DNA from: Chrysemys picta bellii
Taxonomy: Eukaryota > Chordata > Testudines > Emydidae
Direction: 5' to 3'
Assembly: GCF_011386835.1 (NCBI RefSeq)
Contig: NC_088791.1
Coordinates: 125,216,943-125,280,942, forward strand
Length of the DNA: 64,000 bases
A program made the position numbers and the translations under genes. Positions 24,061 through 33,515 of this stretch are shown piece by piece. The notes under the pieces are model-generated. The model was not told the DNA's origin and did no database searches. It saw only the letters and a list, made by a program, of their open reading frames with translations. Numbering within the stretch: position 1 is the stretch's first letter; each line of letters opens with the position of its first letter.

Positions 24061-24715
24061 TGGGAGCCCACCAGTTTTTAAATCTGGGGGTGTTCACGTG
24101 GTTCTCCAAAAAAGGAAAGGAGAAGACTTAATTGTCCTTCATAATAGTCATGCTGTGCCTCTTTGGAGGAACTATTTAAAAGGTTATCCAATCAGGGAAG
24201 AGAAACCACACCATGTGACTTGAGTGACACTCAATTACACAGCTCACATAGCAAATTCGAAGTACTGAAGACTCAAAGCCCTGCTTGAGGTTATGGAATA
24301 GGCAATTTGCAAAAAATGGGACATAGTTAGTTTGCCATGAGGAGTTTGACAAGCTGTAATGTAAATCATTAGTGACCACTGTGGCCAATTAATGAGCACC
24401 ATTGACAACCTCTGAAAGAAGTCTCTTCTAGTTTTCCCCTACCAAAGAAAGGCATTATAATGTAGGCTAGAGGCCTTAAGGGACTAGGGGGTCAGAAGCT
24501 GATAAGTACTCTCTTGAGGATCAAACACAACCCCCAACCTAGAGGGAAATACAGTTTTGAAGGTGTTTATGCTGGTTTTAGATTTTTTACATGGAAAAAA
24601 GACCTACTTTGCTTTATAGTTACTGTTCAAAAGAAATCTACAGTAAAGTATACAAAACAAAAGCTAATCAGAAAAAGAGCTGGATGAGAGGCTGCAAATT
24701 CAATTGGGTAATAAG
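24061..24715. other. No recognisable feature
   Basis: AT-rich sequence next to the Harbinger element; no repeat end or gene was recognised. Confidence 0.4.
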
Positions 24716-25096
24716 CAAGGGTATGTCTACACTATGAGAGTAGTTCGATTTTACTTAAATCGAATATGTGGAATCGATATTACAAAGTTGAACGTGTGTA
24801 TCCACGCTAAGGACAGTAATTCGACTTTGTGAGCCCACACTAACGGGGCAAGCGTCGACATTGGAAGCAGTGCACTGTGGGCAGCTATCACACAGTTCCC
24901 GCAGTCCCTGCTGCCCATTGGAATTCTGGGTCGAGCCCCTAATGCCTGCTGGGGAAAAAAATGTGTCGAGGGTGGTTTTGGGTAACTGTCGTCATCCAAC
25001 CGTCACTCCCGCCCTCCCTCCTTGAAAGCGCTGGCGGGCAATCAGTTCATGCACTTTTCTGGTGAGTGACAGCGCGGACGCCACAGCACCGCGAGC

Positions 25097-26367
25097 ATGG
25101 AGCCCGCTGCGATCATCGCTGCAGTTATGGCCGTTGTCAACACCTCAAACCTTATCATCCACCTTTTCCAGAGGCAGATGCTGAGAAATCGGGCGAGGAG
25201 GCTACGGCAGTGCGGTGAGGACATGAAGTCTGAGAGTGGCACAGATCTGTCACAAAGCACGGGACCCCGCGCCGTGAACATCATGGTGGCAATGGGTCAT
25301 GTTGATGCTGTGGAATGGTGATTCTGGGCCCAGGAAACAAGCACGGACTGGTGGGACCGCATAGTGCTGCAGGTCTGGGATGAATCACAGTGGCTGCGAA
25401 ACTTTCAGATGCGGAAGGGAACTTTCCTGGAACTTTGTGAGTTGCTGTCCCCTGCCCTGAAGCACAAGGACACCCGGATGCAAGCAGCCCTGACTGTCCA
25501 GAAGCAAGTGGCCATAGCCCTCTGGAAGCTTGCAACGCCAGACAGCTACCAGTCAGTCGCGAACCACTTTGGTGTCGGCAAATCTACCGTGGGGGTTGCT
25601 GTGATGCAAGTAGCCAACGCAATCGTTGAGCTACTGCTGTCAAAGGTAGTGACCCTGGGAAACGTGCAGGTCATCATAGATGGCTTCGCCGCGATGGGAT
25701 TCCCAAACTGCGGTGGGGCTATAGATGGAACTCACATCCCTATCCTGGGACCGGCCCACCAGGCCAGCCAGTACATTAACCGAAAGGGCTACTTTTCAAT
25801 GGTGCTGCAAGCACTGGTGGACCATAGGGGACGTTTTACAAACATCAACGTCGGATGGCCGGGCAAGGTTCATGACGCTCGTGTTTTCAGGAACTCTGGT
25901 CTGTTTAGATGGCTGCAGGAAGGTATTTACTTCCCGGACCAGAAAATAACTGTCGGGGATGTAGAGATGCCTATAGTGATCCTCGGGGACCCAGCCTACC
26001 CGCTAATGCCCTGGCTCATGAAGCCCTATACAGGCGCCCTGGACACTGAAAAAGAACTCTTCAACTACCGTCTGAGCAAGTGCAGAATGGTGGTGGACAT
26101 CTCAATGGGAGATGGAGAAGCTTACTGACTCACTCTGATCTCCGCGAAACCAATATCCCCATTGTTATTGCAGCTTGCTGTGTGCTCCACAATCTCTGTG
26201 AGAGCAAGGGGGAGACCTTTATGGCGGGGTAGGAGGTTGAGGCGAATAGCCTGGCTGCTGATTACACCCAGCCAGACAGCCGTGTGATTAGAAGAGCCCA
26301 GCGGGACGCGCTGTGCATCCGGGAGGCTTTGAAAGCTAGGTTCCTCAGTGAGCAGGGTAACCTGTGA
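25097..26367 (+). pseudogene. HARBI1-like DDE transposase, broken
   Basis: The Harbinger nuclease that would cut the element ends. The ATG at 25097 opens MEPAAIIAAVMAVVNTSNL and runs in frame to an in-frame TGA at 25319-25321, where related copies would have Arg (a likely CGA to TGA change). The frame continues after it with FWAQETSTDWWDRI, then LATPDSYQSVANHFGVGKST (helix-turn-helix-like). The first catalytic Asp is in GAIDGTHIPI (about residue 210) and the second in GKVHDARVF (about residue 260). Near residue 334, VVD is followed directly by sequence matching the GRW part of the usual VVE..FGRLKGRW motif. A short deletion has removed FGRLK, replaced the catalytic Glu context and shifted the frame, giving an early stop at 26126-26128. 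The lost tail is readable in the next frame (ETNIPIVIAACCVLHNLCES), with a further TAG at 26230-26232, to a stop ending at 26367. Confidence 0.92.
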
Positions 26368-26488
26368 CTATTAAGTTTGTTTAAAGAGAAGCTGAACCTG
26401 CCCCCGTTTCTTTACCCACTTAATGTTGACTATCCTCTCCAGCTACATACCCTGTTCACCCCGTCCCCCCTTCCAACACAGGTTTAAA

Positions 26489-26494
26489 AATAAA
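26489..26494 (+). promoter_or_regulatory. AATAAA poly(A) signal of the transposase gene
   Basis: AATAAA lies about 120 bp after the transposase stop on the same strand, in the gap between the two convergent genes. Confidence 0.6.
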
Positions 26495-26529
26495 GTAAAT
26501 GGAACTTTGTTAATGAACACCGTTTTCTT

Positions 26530-26780
26530 TATTACGGATTTCGCGGTAAAGTGTTGAAACTGGGACGCAGACTGTGGTGGGGAGCGGGCGTAGTGATGGA
26601 AAGAACGCTTCTAAACTCGAGGAATGACAGGCTCCTGCTCCTAGAGCGGTCCGCAGTGGTGGATTGGTTGTTTCAAGGGAGCCTGCCACCCCTCCTTTTC
26701 GGGACTCTGTGTGTGGGGGCTATGTGACTTTGTGGCGGGGGAGGACGGTTACAGATCCCCTGCTGCGTGGCTCTGTGATC
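26530..26780 (-). pseudogene. Second, diverged copy of the SANT gene 3' end
   Basis: The stretch from gaaactgggacgcagac to tgcgtggctctg matches, base for base in blocks, the 3' end of the SANT gene at about 27078-27298 (gaaactgggatggggg to cagcggggctctg). The minus-strand reading RRGGR followed by STTADRSRSRSLSFLEF corresponds to RRGGRGR and STPADCSNTRRLSFPKI in the main copy. This is a partial, older duplication of the last exon and trailer. It may be a trace of recombination between related Harbinger elements. Confidence 0.7.
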
Positions 26781-26844
26781 GAGGATAAGGACTGCTGCAT
26801 AAGATCTCTAAACGCCCTCCCCTGCCACAAAGTCACATAGCCCC
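26718..26844. repeat. Inverted repeat, 21-bp arms
   Basis: ggggctatgtgactttgtggc at about 26718-26738 is repeated as its complement gccacaaagtcacatagcccc at about 26823-26843, separated by about 85 bp, followed by a C run (about 26840-26856). It could form a hairpin. It lies in the spacer between the two Harbinger genes. Confidence 0.8.
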
Positions 26845-27060
26845 CCCCCCCCCCCCGCCACAGAACATGAAAACCACCTCCCAGACTGACCAGGGTGCCT
26901 AGTGACTGCAATGTGTGTGTGACCTTCTGCTGAATCTGTCCCCGTGTCTGTACCCTGGTAAAGGTGACTGTCCTCTCCAATTACCAACCCCCTTCCCCCC
27001 CTTCAAACACACTCTCTCCTAAAAGAACATGATGGAAACAGTAATTAACAGAAACAATCT

Positions 27061-27066
27061 TTTATT
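27061..27066 (-). promoter_or_regulatory. AATAAA poly(A) signal of the SANT gene
   Basis: The plus strand tttatt reads aataaa on the minus strand, about 70 bp beyond the SANT stop codon. Confidence 0.55.
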
Positions 27067-28105
27067 AGCAACTACACAGTTAGGGGATGAAACTGGGATG
27101 GGGGCTTGGGTGAGGTGGGAAGGAAAGGACTTATCAAATTTTTGGGAATGAGAGCCTTCTGGTATTTGAGCAGTCTGCAGGGGTGGAGTGACAGTTTTCA
27201 CGGCCCCTGCCGCCCCTCCTTCTTGGGACTTTGGGTGAGGGGACTATGGGACTTTGTGGCGGGAGAGGGCGGTTAGAGAGAGACTGCAGCGGGGCTCTGT
27301 CCTCCTGCCTCCGGTCCTGAAGAACATCCACAAGGCGCCGGAGCGTGTCCATTTGCTCCCTCATTAGTCCAAGCAGCGTTTGAGTCGCCTGCTGGTCTTC
27401 CTGCCACCACCTCTCCTCTCGTTCGCTGTGTGCTCGCTGGTATTGCGACATGTTCTCCCTCCACTGGGTCTGCTGGGCCGCCTCGGCTCGGGAGCAACCC
27501 ATAAGTTCTGAGAACATGTCGTCCCGTGTCCTTTTCTTTCTCCGTCTAATCTGCGCCAGCCTCTGGGAGGGGGATGCCAGGGTAGGTCGGGAGACAGTCA
27601 CAGCTGTGGGATGGGAAAAAGGGAGTGAATTCCTCACAAAGATGATTTTTTGTGAACAATGAACATAGTATTTCTCTGTGAACAAGACCATGAACAGCAC
27701 CTATCACATGTGCACTCAGGACAAGGTCGAATTTTCGGCCTTCGCATTCAGTGCCTGGGGTCTTTCAGTGGAGATCAGACAAGCGGGGCAGGACAGCGGA
27801 ATTCGGGTAGCAGGCTGACATGGTAAGCCATAGACTTTTGGCTGCTTAAAATTTAAATTCTAGCAGTGCCCTCCTTTCACGTTCAAAGCAATGCTCCTAG
27901 CGTTGGCCAGTTCCTGCTGCCGGCAATCCGGCAAGCATGAACTCTGCCCCTGTCCCACCCCCTCGCGGCTGTCCCCGGGAAAGATCCCTGTATGCTGCCC
28001 CTCTCCTGCCTCCACCGCGTGGCTGTAAATCGCCGGTGACAGTTCTGTAAAGGAACAGGCAAGCAGTCCCAATAATAACATTCCCCTAATTCTAAGCAGG
28101 TCACC

Positions 28106-28396
28106 ATGAGCGACATCACTCTGCTGAGGATTACTGAGACCGAGAAAGAATGCATGCTGCGTGAAAGCCAGCAAAAACCAGGGCCGTATGCTGCCATGCT
28201 CTGCAAGGCAATGATCCCAGGGTACTTGATGATAGCCTGGCGCGGAAAAGTTTCCTACCATGGAGGACACAATAAGGCCGCTCTCCCCAGGAACCTCATG
28301 CAAAGGCTTTCCAATTACCTCCAGGAGAGCTTCGTGGAGATGTCCCATGAGGATTTCAGCTCTATCCCCGGACATCTAGACCTTATTTTCCAGTAG
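28106..28396 (+). CDS. Unassigned ORF inside the Harbinger SANT intron
   Basis: A 96-codon open frame on the plus strand, antisense to the SANT intron, starting MSDITLLRITETEKECMLRE and ending SSIPGHLDLIFQ. It includes GPYAAMLCKAMIPGYLMIAW and SYHGGHNKAALPRNLMQRL. I do not recognise a domain. It starts just inside the intron-spanning block and ends beside the 84-bp tandem duplication. A 171-codon frame on the opposite strand overlaps it, so one of the two must be a shadow. It may be a third transposon product, the relic of a captured segment, or chance. Codon content is ordinary, with no low-complexity bias. Confidence 0.4.
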   Translation: MSDITLLRITETEKECMLRESQQKPGPYAAMLCKAMIPGYLMIAWRGKVSYHGGHNKAALPRNLMQRLSNYLQESFVEMSHEDFSSIPGHLDLIFQ

Positions 28397-28530
28397 CTGC
28401 ACTGCCAAGGACTAAAAAGTAGAGTGCCTAGGGCAAACTAATCATGATAAAGCGGACATTGTTAGATTCTTTTGCAGTAGTTGTACTGCCAAGGACTAAA
28501 ACGTTAAGCGCCTAGGGCAAACTAATCATG
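28391..28530. repeat. Tandem duplication, 84-bp period, two copies
   Basis: cagtagctgcactgccaagg at 28391 recurs as cagtagttgtactgccaagg at 28475, and the copies end with the shared gcaaactaatcatg at about 28446 and 28530. About 56 of each 84-bp unit is well conserved. It lies in the SANT intron. Confidence 0.85.
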
Positions 28531-29564
28531 GAAAAACCCATTGTTAATATTCCTGTTCTGTTCAAAATAAATGTTTACATGTTTAAAACACTTACCGACT
28601 GATCCTTCCCCTGATTCAGGGTCCGGGTTAACGCCAGGGGATGGTTGGTAGGGGATCTCTGTGAGGGTGATGAAGAGATCCTGGCTGTTGGGGAAATCAG
28701 CGTTGTAAGCGCTGTCAACTGCCTCGTCCTCCTCATCACCTTCCTCATCTTCCCCATCCGCTAACATCTCCGAGGAAGCGGCCGTTGACAATATCCCATC
28801 CTCAGAGCCCACGGTCAGTGGTGGGGTAGTAGTGGCGGCCGCACCTAGAATGGAATGCAGTGCCTCGTAGAAACGGCATGTCTGGGGCTGGGATCCGGAG
28901 TGTCCATTTAACTCTTTGGTCTTCTGGTACACTTGTCTCGCTCCTTGATTTTCACGCGGCACTGCGTTGCATCCCGGCTGTATTCTCTCTCTGTCATGGC
29001 TTTTGAGATCTTCTCGTAGATCTTTGCATTCTGTCTTTTCGATCGCAGCTCCGAAAGCACGGACTCATTGCCCCACACAGCGATCAGATCCAAGACTTCC
29101 CGATCAGTCCATGCTGGGGCCCTCTTTCTATTCTGAGATCGCATGGTCACCTCTTCTGGAGAACTCTGCATCGTTGCCAGTGCTGCTGATCTCGCCACGA
29201 TGTCCAAAAAGGAAATGAGATTCAAACTGCCCAGATAGGAAAAGGAATTCAAATTTTCCCGGGGCTTTTCCTGTGTGGCTGGTCAGAGCATCTGAGCTCG
29301 GATTGCTGTCCAGAGCGTCAACAGAGTGGTGCACTGTGGGATAGCTCCCGGAGCTATTAGCATTGATTTCCATCCACACCTACCCTAATTCAACATGGCC
29401 ATGTCGAATTTAGCGCTACTTCCCTCGTTGAGGAGGAGAACAGAAATCGAATTTCAGAGACCTCTATGTCGAACTAAATAGCTTCGTTGTGTGGACGGGT
29501 GCAGGGTTAATTCGATTTAACGCTGCTAAATTCGACATAACCTCCTAGGGTAGACCATGCCCAA

Positions 29565-30735
29565 GTATTCCTATACATTACCCAGATCAGTCTTATACAG
29601 TTGCTCTCAAAATCTGGAGCATAGACCTGAGCAATTCCTGGTGGTTCTCAGAGCTGCTGCTTCTCTCTGTGTTCAAACATTGTCACTGCCTGCTTGTTCA
29701 TAACCTAGTCTGAGTCTCTCCACAGTCCTAGACACAAACTCCTCTCTGAGGACAGTGTGGCTGTTTTGTGTCTGCTTTTGTTGGATGTTTCTTTGAACTG
29801 TGAACAAATTTGTGGAGGAATAGCAAACATGAGTACGATAGAATCAAACTGTAATGTGATGAGATTAGAACAGTGCAGACTGGAAAACTAAGATTTTAGG
29901 TAAAAGTCTATGTTTGGAGAATGAGAGAGAAATAAATTTGTAGTATGGGGGAGGTAACTAAACAGTCACACCTATCCTATTAAGGCGAGTTTGTCATCTT
30001 AACAGAGCCCTCTTACTTTTTTATGTAATCAAGCCAAAGGGGAAGGATAGAATCCTCATTGGGAAGCTGGGAGGACAAGTCCCTGAGAAGATCTATGTTT
30101 TGAAAAGTGTGCCACCATATTGCTATCTCTAATACAATATAGTAATGAACCCTAGTGAGTTTCCAGTATTGCATCTTAGCTTGTTTTGAAAAAGGTTTTT
30201 TTTTAAAAATGGACTCCATCTGCCTGACAGTAAAAGGTTATGGTAAGGTTCTTGGAAAATAGATTATTTTTCCCTCTCTTAGTTTTCAGTTTTTGCAGTT
30301 TACTACCAAAACTACATTACATATAAACACTAATGATGAAGAGATTGCACATGATTAATGTTAAATGCCACCTTTGTTTCATATAGCATAAAACTGTTGA
30401 TTTATCAAAACACGGAGTTAAAATTTTGGTCCTGAGACTTAAGAATGACTATTTTATTTTCTTGGAAGTGGATCTGAAAGCTGAAATTCCTTTCATCTCT
30501 CTGTCCTGCAGTATCTTTCCTTTCTAGTGGAAATAAAAGGAACTCTCAATTAAAATGCCCAACTTTGATGCTTTTGTTTATTTATGATTTTAGGGATAAT
30601 GACTTGGTAGAGGCAGTTAGGCTTTACCAGTATAATTAATTTGTAAATCAGTAGCACTACACTGTTTTCAGCAGGATACTTTAAGAAGCATTGTAAGACA
30701 TTTCACTTGCTCTACAAATACAGTATTTATTTAAA
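29565..30735. other. Unique AT-rich sequence
   Basis: Right flank of the Harbinger element. No gene or repeat end was recognised. Confidence 0.4.
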
Positions 30736-31860
30736 ATCCCTAATGTTGACCATATCATATTGAATGTAAATATTCCTTGATTTTTGCACTATCCTGAAAA
30801 CACTGGGGTTTGGGAAATAAAGCCACAACACACACATGTGTCTGACAAAGTGGGTATTCACCCACGAAAGCTTATGCTCCAATACATCTGTTAGCCTATA
30901 AGGTGCCACAGGACTCTCTGTTGCTTTTAACACACACAATGACTCTAATGAATTATCAGTAGCAATGCTCCCTCATTGTCCTGGCCACACAAAAAGACAG
31001 ATATGGTGCTATGTGCGTGGTTTAATTAGGCCACAGATTTACTAACTTACTTGGGAATACCCAGCAATAAAGCATACAGAGCAGGCCATCAGTCTTTCCT
31101 TAATTGTTTCCACCAATGTGGGAGGATTGCAGTCAGACCTGGGCCTTCCCAACTTGGTCCCAGCCAGCCTGTTGCTGGGATCCCGCCACCCTCCCTTCAT
31201 GTGCGGTGAAGGAGGCTGGAAGAAGGCGGCGGGGGGGGGGGGGGGGTCTTCCCCACTATACCAGACATTAGGGGTGCCAACCAGCTTCCTCAGGAGATGC
31301 CTTCCTTTAAGTAGCTGTACAGCTCTGCGTTTTCAGGGAACCGGATCCCTTATGGAACAAGTATCTACACAGGACACCTGCCACAAAGAGGTACCAGCTC
31401 CTAGTCAGTGGTCAAAGAAGATTAAGTCTGGAGCGTATAAACATGTACACGTGTTGTGCCTGGTATGTCAATGTTCCCACCTGAGCAGGGCTTCTGGTTC
31501 CCTCTTGCTCCGCTCTGGGTTTGCACCCTTGTGCCTTCCCCTCAGAACCCAGGGCAGCAGGGTCCCTTAAAGGGACAACAACCCCTTTTGTTCTTGCCAC
31601 CCAGACAAAGACACACTGCATCCAGTTGTGGTGAGCAAATTCTGTTTTTAAATTCTTTAGTGTAATAAACATTTTATCAGTTCCCATTTAAAGCCATTTC
31701 ACACATTTTGAAATCATTAATGTTGGCCACATCATTTCGAATCTAAATATTGTGTCATTTTGCACTATGCTGAAAACACTGGGGTTCAGTTAATAGTAAG
31801 GCCACATACAATAATGACTTTGTTGAATTATCAGTAACAATGCTCTATCATTTGGCTTTT
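30736..31860. repeat. Diverged direct duplication, about 170-bp units
   Basis: The left unit (about 30736-30836 and 30939-30985) and right unit (about 31700-31858) share in order: taatgttgaccatatcat-like sequence, tttgcactatgctgaaaacactgggg, agccacaa/aggccaca, and gaattatcagtarcaatgct. They run in the same direction about 960 bp apart. The left unit is interrupted by the 92-bp retroelement at 30837-30928; the right unit is not, so the duplication is older. Between them is unassigned sequence with a G17-like run at about 31229-31246. The arrangement could be old LTR-like or tandem sequence, but I found no element ends. Confidence 0.7.
30837..30928 (+). mobile_element. 92-bp Penelope-like fragment with a hammerhead-like core
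   Basis: An insertion flanked by the perfect 10-bp direct repeat aacacacaca (30827-30836 and 30929-30938). It opens tgtgtctgacaaagtgggta, forms the hairpin gtgggtattcacccac, then cgaaagcttatgctc, and ends ctctgttgctttt. The order ctgannga, stem, gaaa, short stem and tetraloop, then t-c matches a type I hammerhead layout, but the core box reads ctgacaa instead of ctgaNga. It is related in sequence to 45756-45881 and 22299-22476. Confidence 0.75.
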
Positions 31861-31953
31861 AAATTCTTCAGCTTTCATAAATGCAAATACACTTGTACTA
31901 CAGAACCTAAGATAAAGGGAATAGGGACTGCTTTATCTTCCTAACACTTACCA

Positions 31954-32251
31954 CAGGGGTCGGCAGCCTTTCAGAAGTGATGTGCCAAGTCTTCATTTAT
32001 TCACTCTAATTTAAGATTTCGCTTGCCAGTAATACATTTTAACATTTTTAGAAGGTCTCTTTCTATAAGTCTATAATATATAACTAAACTATTGTTGTAT
32101 GTAAATAAGGTTTTTAAAATGTTTAAGAAGCTTCATTTAAAATAAAATGCAGAGCCCCCCAGACCGGTGGCCAAGACCCGGGCAGTGTGGGTGCCACTGA
32201 AAATCAGCTCGCGTGCCGCCTTTTGCACGCGTGACATAGGTTGCCTACCCC
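31954..32251. mobile_element. Non-autonomous hAT-like element, about 298 bp
   Basis: The left end caggggtcggcagcctttca and right end ataggttgcctacccc are imperfect inverses in the style of hAT MITEs. The AT-rich interior runs into gagccccccagaccggtggc. An 8-bp target duplication is not visible (the right end seems mutated), so the exact limits are approximate. Confidence 0.65.
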
Positions 32252-33148
32252 GATAACATAATGGAATCTGGCTGGAGCATCTAGCTGCTACTGAAATACA
32301 AATAATAAACTAAGAAGTAAATGTAAAATATTAACAAATTAAAATTGATCCTTTTATTTTTGAGATGTTGTATACAGGTAGGAAAGCTATAGGAAGGATC
32401 AGTGTTATCGGAAGGAACACATAATTGCAATAACTCCTCGTATTCTCTTTAAAATATAGCTTTCAGCTTTTACTACAGCATGTTGCCTGGTAGGTCGTAT
32501 TGCTGCAACATAGCACATAGCTCATTGTGTTAGTATTTATTTTATACTGTATTCTACCTATTCTAAAGCATTTATATAGCATTGTAAATTTCTGATGCTT
32601 TATGGAGAGAAGGCACATTCCATACCGCCAGGAGTGTGCAAGCTACATTAGACAAGAGACACCAGGTAGGCCAATGGTGTGGGAGAGGCAGGGGAGAAAA
32701 AGGGAAGAGGAACAGTTTCCATTTGGCATATGTGGTGTTGAAAGGCATGAAACCCACTGTAGATCTCCCCATGTTAGAATCCAGTATTACAGTCAAGTCT
32801 TAGTCAAGCATTTGATAAAGTAGTAAATACATTTTGTTAGGAGCGGTCTTTTTGGGATGAGGTGTTGGATTTGTTTTGGTGGGGCGGTGTATGCGGGACG
32901 TAGAGTTTTTTGGGGTGGAGGTTTGTTTTTGAAGAGATGGATCTGTTTCCTGGCCACAGCTGCATGCTATGGGTCAGTTGCAGATGGTTAACATCCCCAT
33001 TTTATGACAGCAGTCAGTGTCCACTGACTTTTACTAAATATTGTTAAATCTTTCCTTTTGGGGGAGGAACAGGAAATTTAAATAAACCAAACCTATTAAC
33101 TGAAAATAACAATCATTAACAAATTCAGCCAATTAACAAAACTTGCCC
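32252..33148. other. No recognisable feature
   Basis: AT-rich sequence with a G/T-rich part at about 32836-32935. A short SINE-tail-like phrase ctactgaaatacaaataataa lies at about 32287. Confidence 0.35.
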
Positions 33149-33238
33149 AGATACTTATTACTGACAGCATCCAACGTCCCCTCCACCCTAGATATCTAGG
33201 GTGGAGGGGACGTTGGACGCTGTCAGTAATAAGTATCT
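33149..33238. repeat. 90-bp near-perfect palindrome
   Basis: Two 45-bp arms meet without a spacer at 33193/33194 (gat|atc). Arm 1 starts agatacttattactgacagc, and arm 2 ends with its complement gctgtcagtaataagtatct. A single base pair differs (a in cagcatcc against g expected). It is not part of a recognised transposon, and no direct repeat flanks it. Confidence 0.92.
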
Positions 33239-33515
33239 CTGACCCTCGATGGCTTTCTGAGCACATGGCTTCTTTCTTATCTTCAAAATGGTTCTGCCTG
33301 CAGTCTGCTGAGGTGGATCTGCCTGTGCTTGTTGCTCTTGGTGGCGTGTTTCATTATCAGGGACTGGATGCGTGGGCATGTGTTACTTTTATCCGCACAG
33401 GGACACTATCTGTAACATTCTGGATGCTGTCAAGAAATGGAGCCAGTGTCCCCTGATGGTTTAATTTCAGTGTCTTCCTCTTGTGATGCAGAGCTTATCC
33501 ACATTCAGTCTGGTT

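Larger units (their letters stand above)
27134..29171 (-). pseudogene. Harbinger Myb/SANT-like accessory protein, two exons, one frameshift
   Basis: The second Harbinger protein, which in this superfamily binds the element ends and carries the transposase into the nucleus. Exon 1 runs from the ATG at 29171 (MQSSPEEVTM) to 28596. The SANT/Myb-like trihelix reads KRAPAWTDREVLDLIAVWG, SVLSELRSKRQNAKIYEKIS and ATQCRVKIKE. One missing base near 28938-28941 then shifts the frame; reading resumes as VYQKTKELNGHSG, then CRFYEALHSILG and an acidic stretch GEDEEGDEEDEAVD. A donor gtaag starts at 28595, and the acceptor cccacag ends at 27604. Exon 2 (27603-27134) continues in phase with VTVSRPTLASPSQRL, RRRKKRTRDDMFSELM, a glutamine/arginine-rich probable coiled coil, and the end RRLSFPKI. 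An ATG 27 codons upstream (29252) also opens the frame, but the 29171 start fits the family better. Confidence 0.88.
24719..29561 (+). mobile_element. Nearly full-length PIF/Harbinger transposon, 4.84 kb
   Basis: The left end reads gggtatgtctacactatgag. The right end is gggtagaccatgcc, whose complement ggcatggtctaccc matches it imperfectly. CAA lies outside both ends (24716-24718 and 29562-29564), a 3-bp target as expected for Harbinger. Subterminal ttcgattt/ttcgac words lie near both ends, and tgcactgtggg occurs near each end (24871 and 29330). Inside are the two classic Harbinger genes: a HARBI1-like DDE transposase on the plus strand (25097-26367) and a two-exon Myb/SANT-type protein on the minus strand (29171-27134), tail to tail. 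The GC content is higher than that of the flanks. Both genes are broken, so the copy is dead but young enough to read almost completely. Confidence 0.9.

Noticed and set aside
25061..25070. A perfect-looking splice donor ctg|gtgagt before the transposase ATG
   Set aside because: No matching acceptor and exon upstream could be defended, and the transposase reads from a single open frame after it. It may be chance.
27860..28375. A 171-codon minus-strand frame in the SANT intron
   Set aside because: It lies in the intron and opposite the 96-codon plus-strand frame. It does not continue the SANT protein across the splice sites, and I saw no domain. It is not listed as a gene, but it remains an alternative to the plus-strand ORF.
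31118..31570. A 150-codon plus-strand frame with a glycine run
   Set aside because: It crosses a poly-G tract and shows no domain. The region lies between two duplicated units and is more likely repeat-derived.
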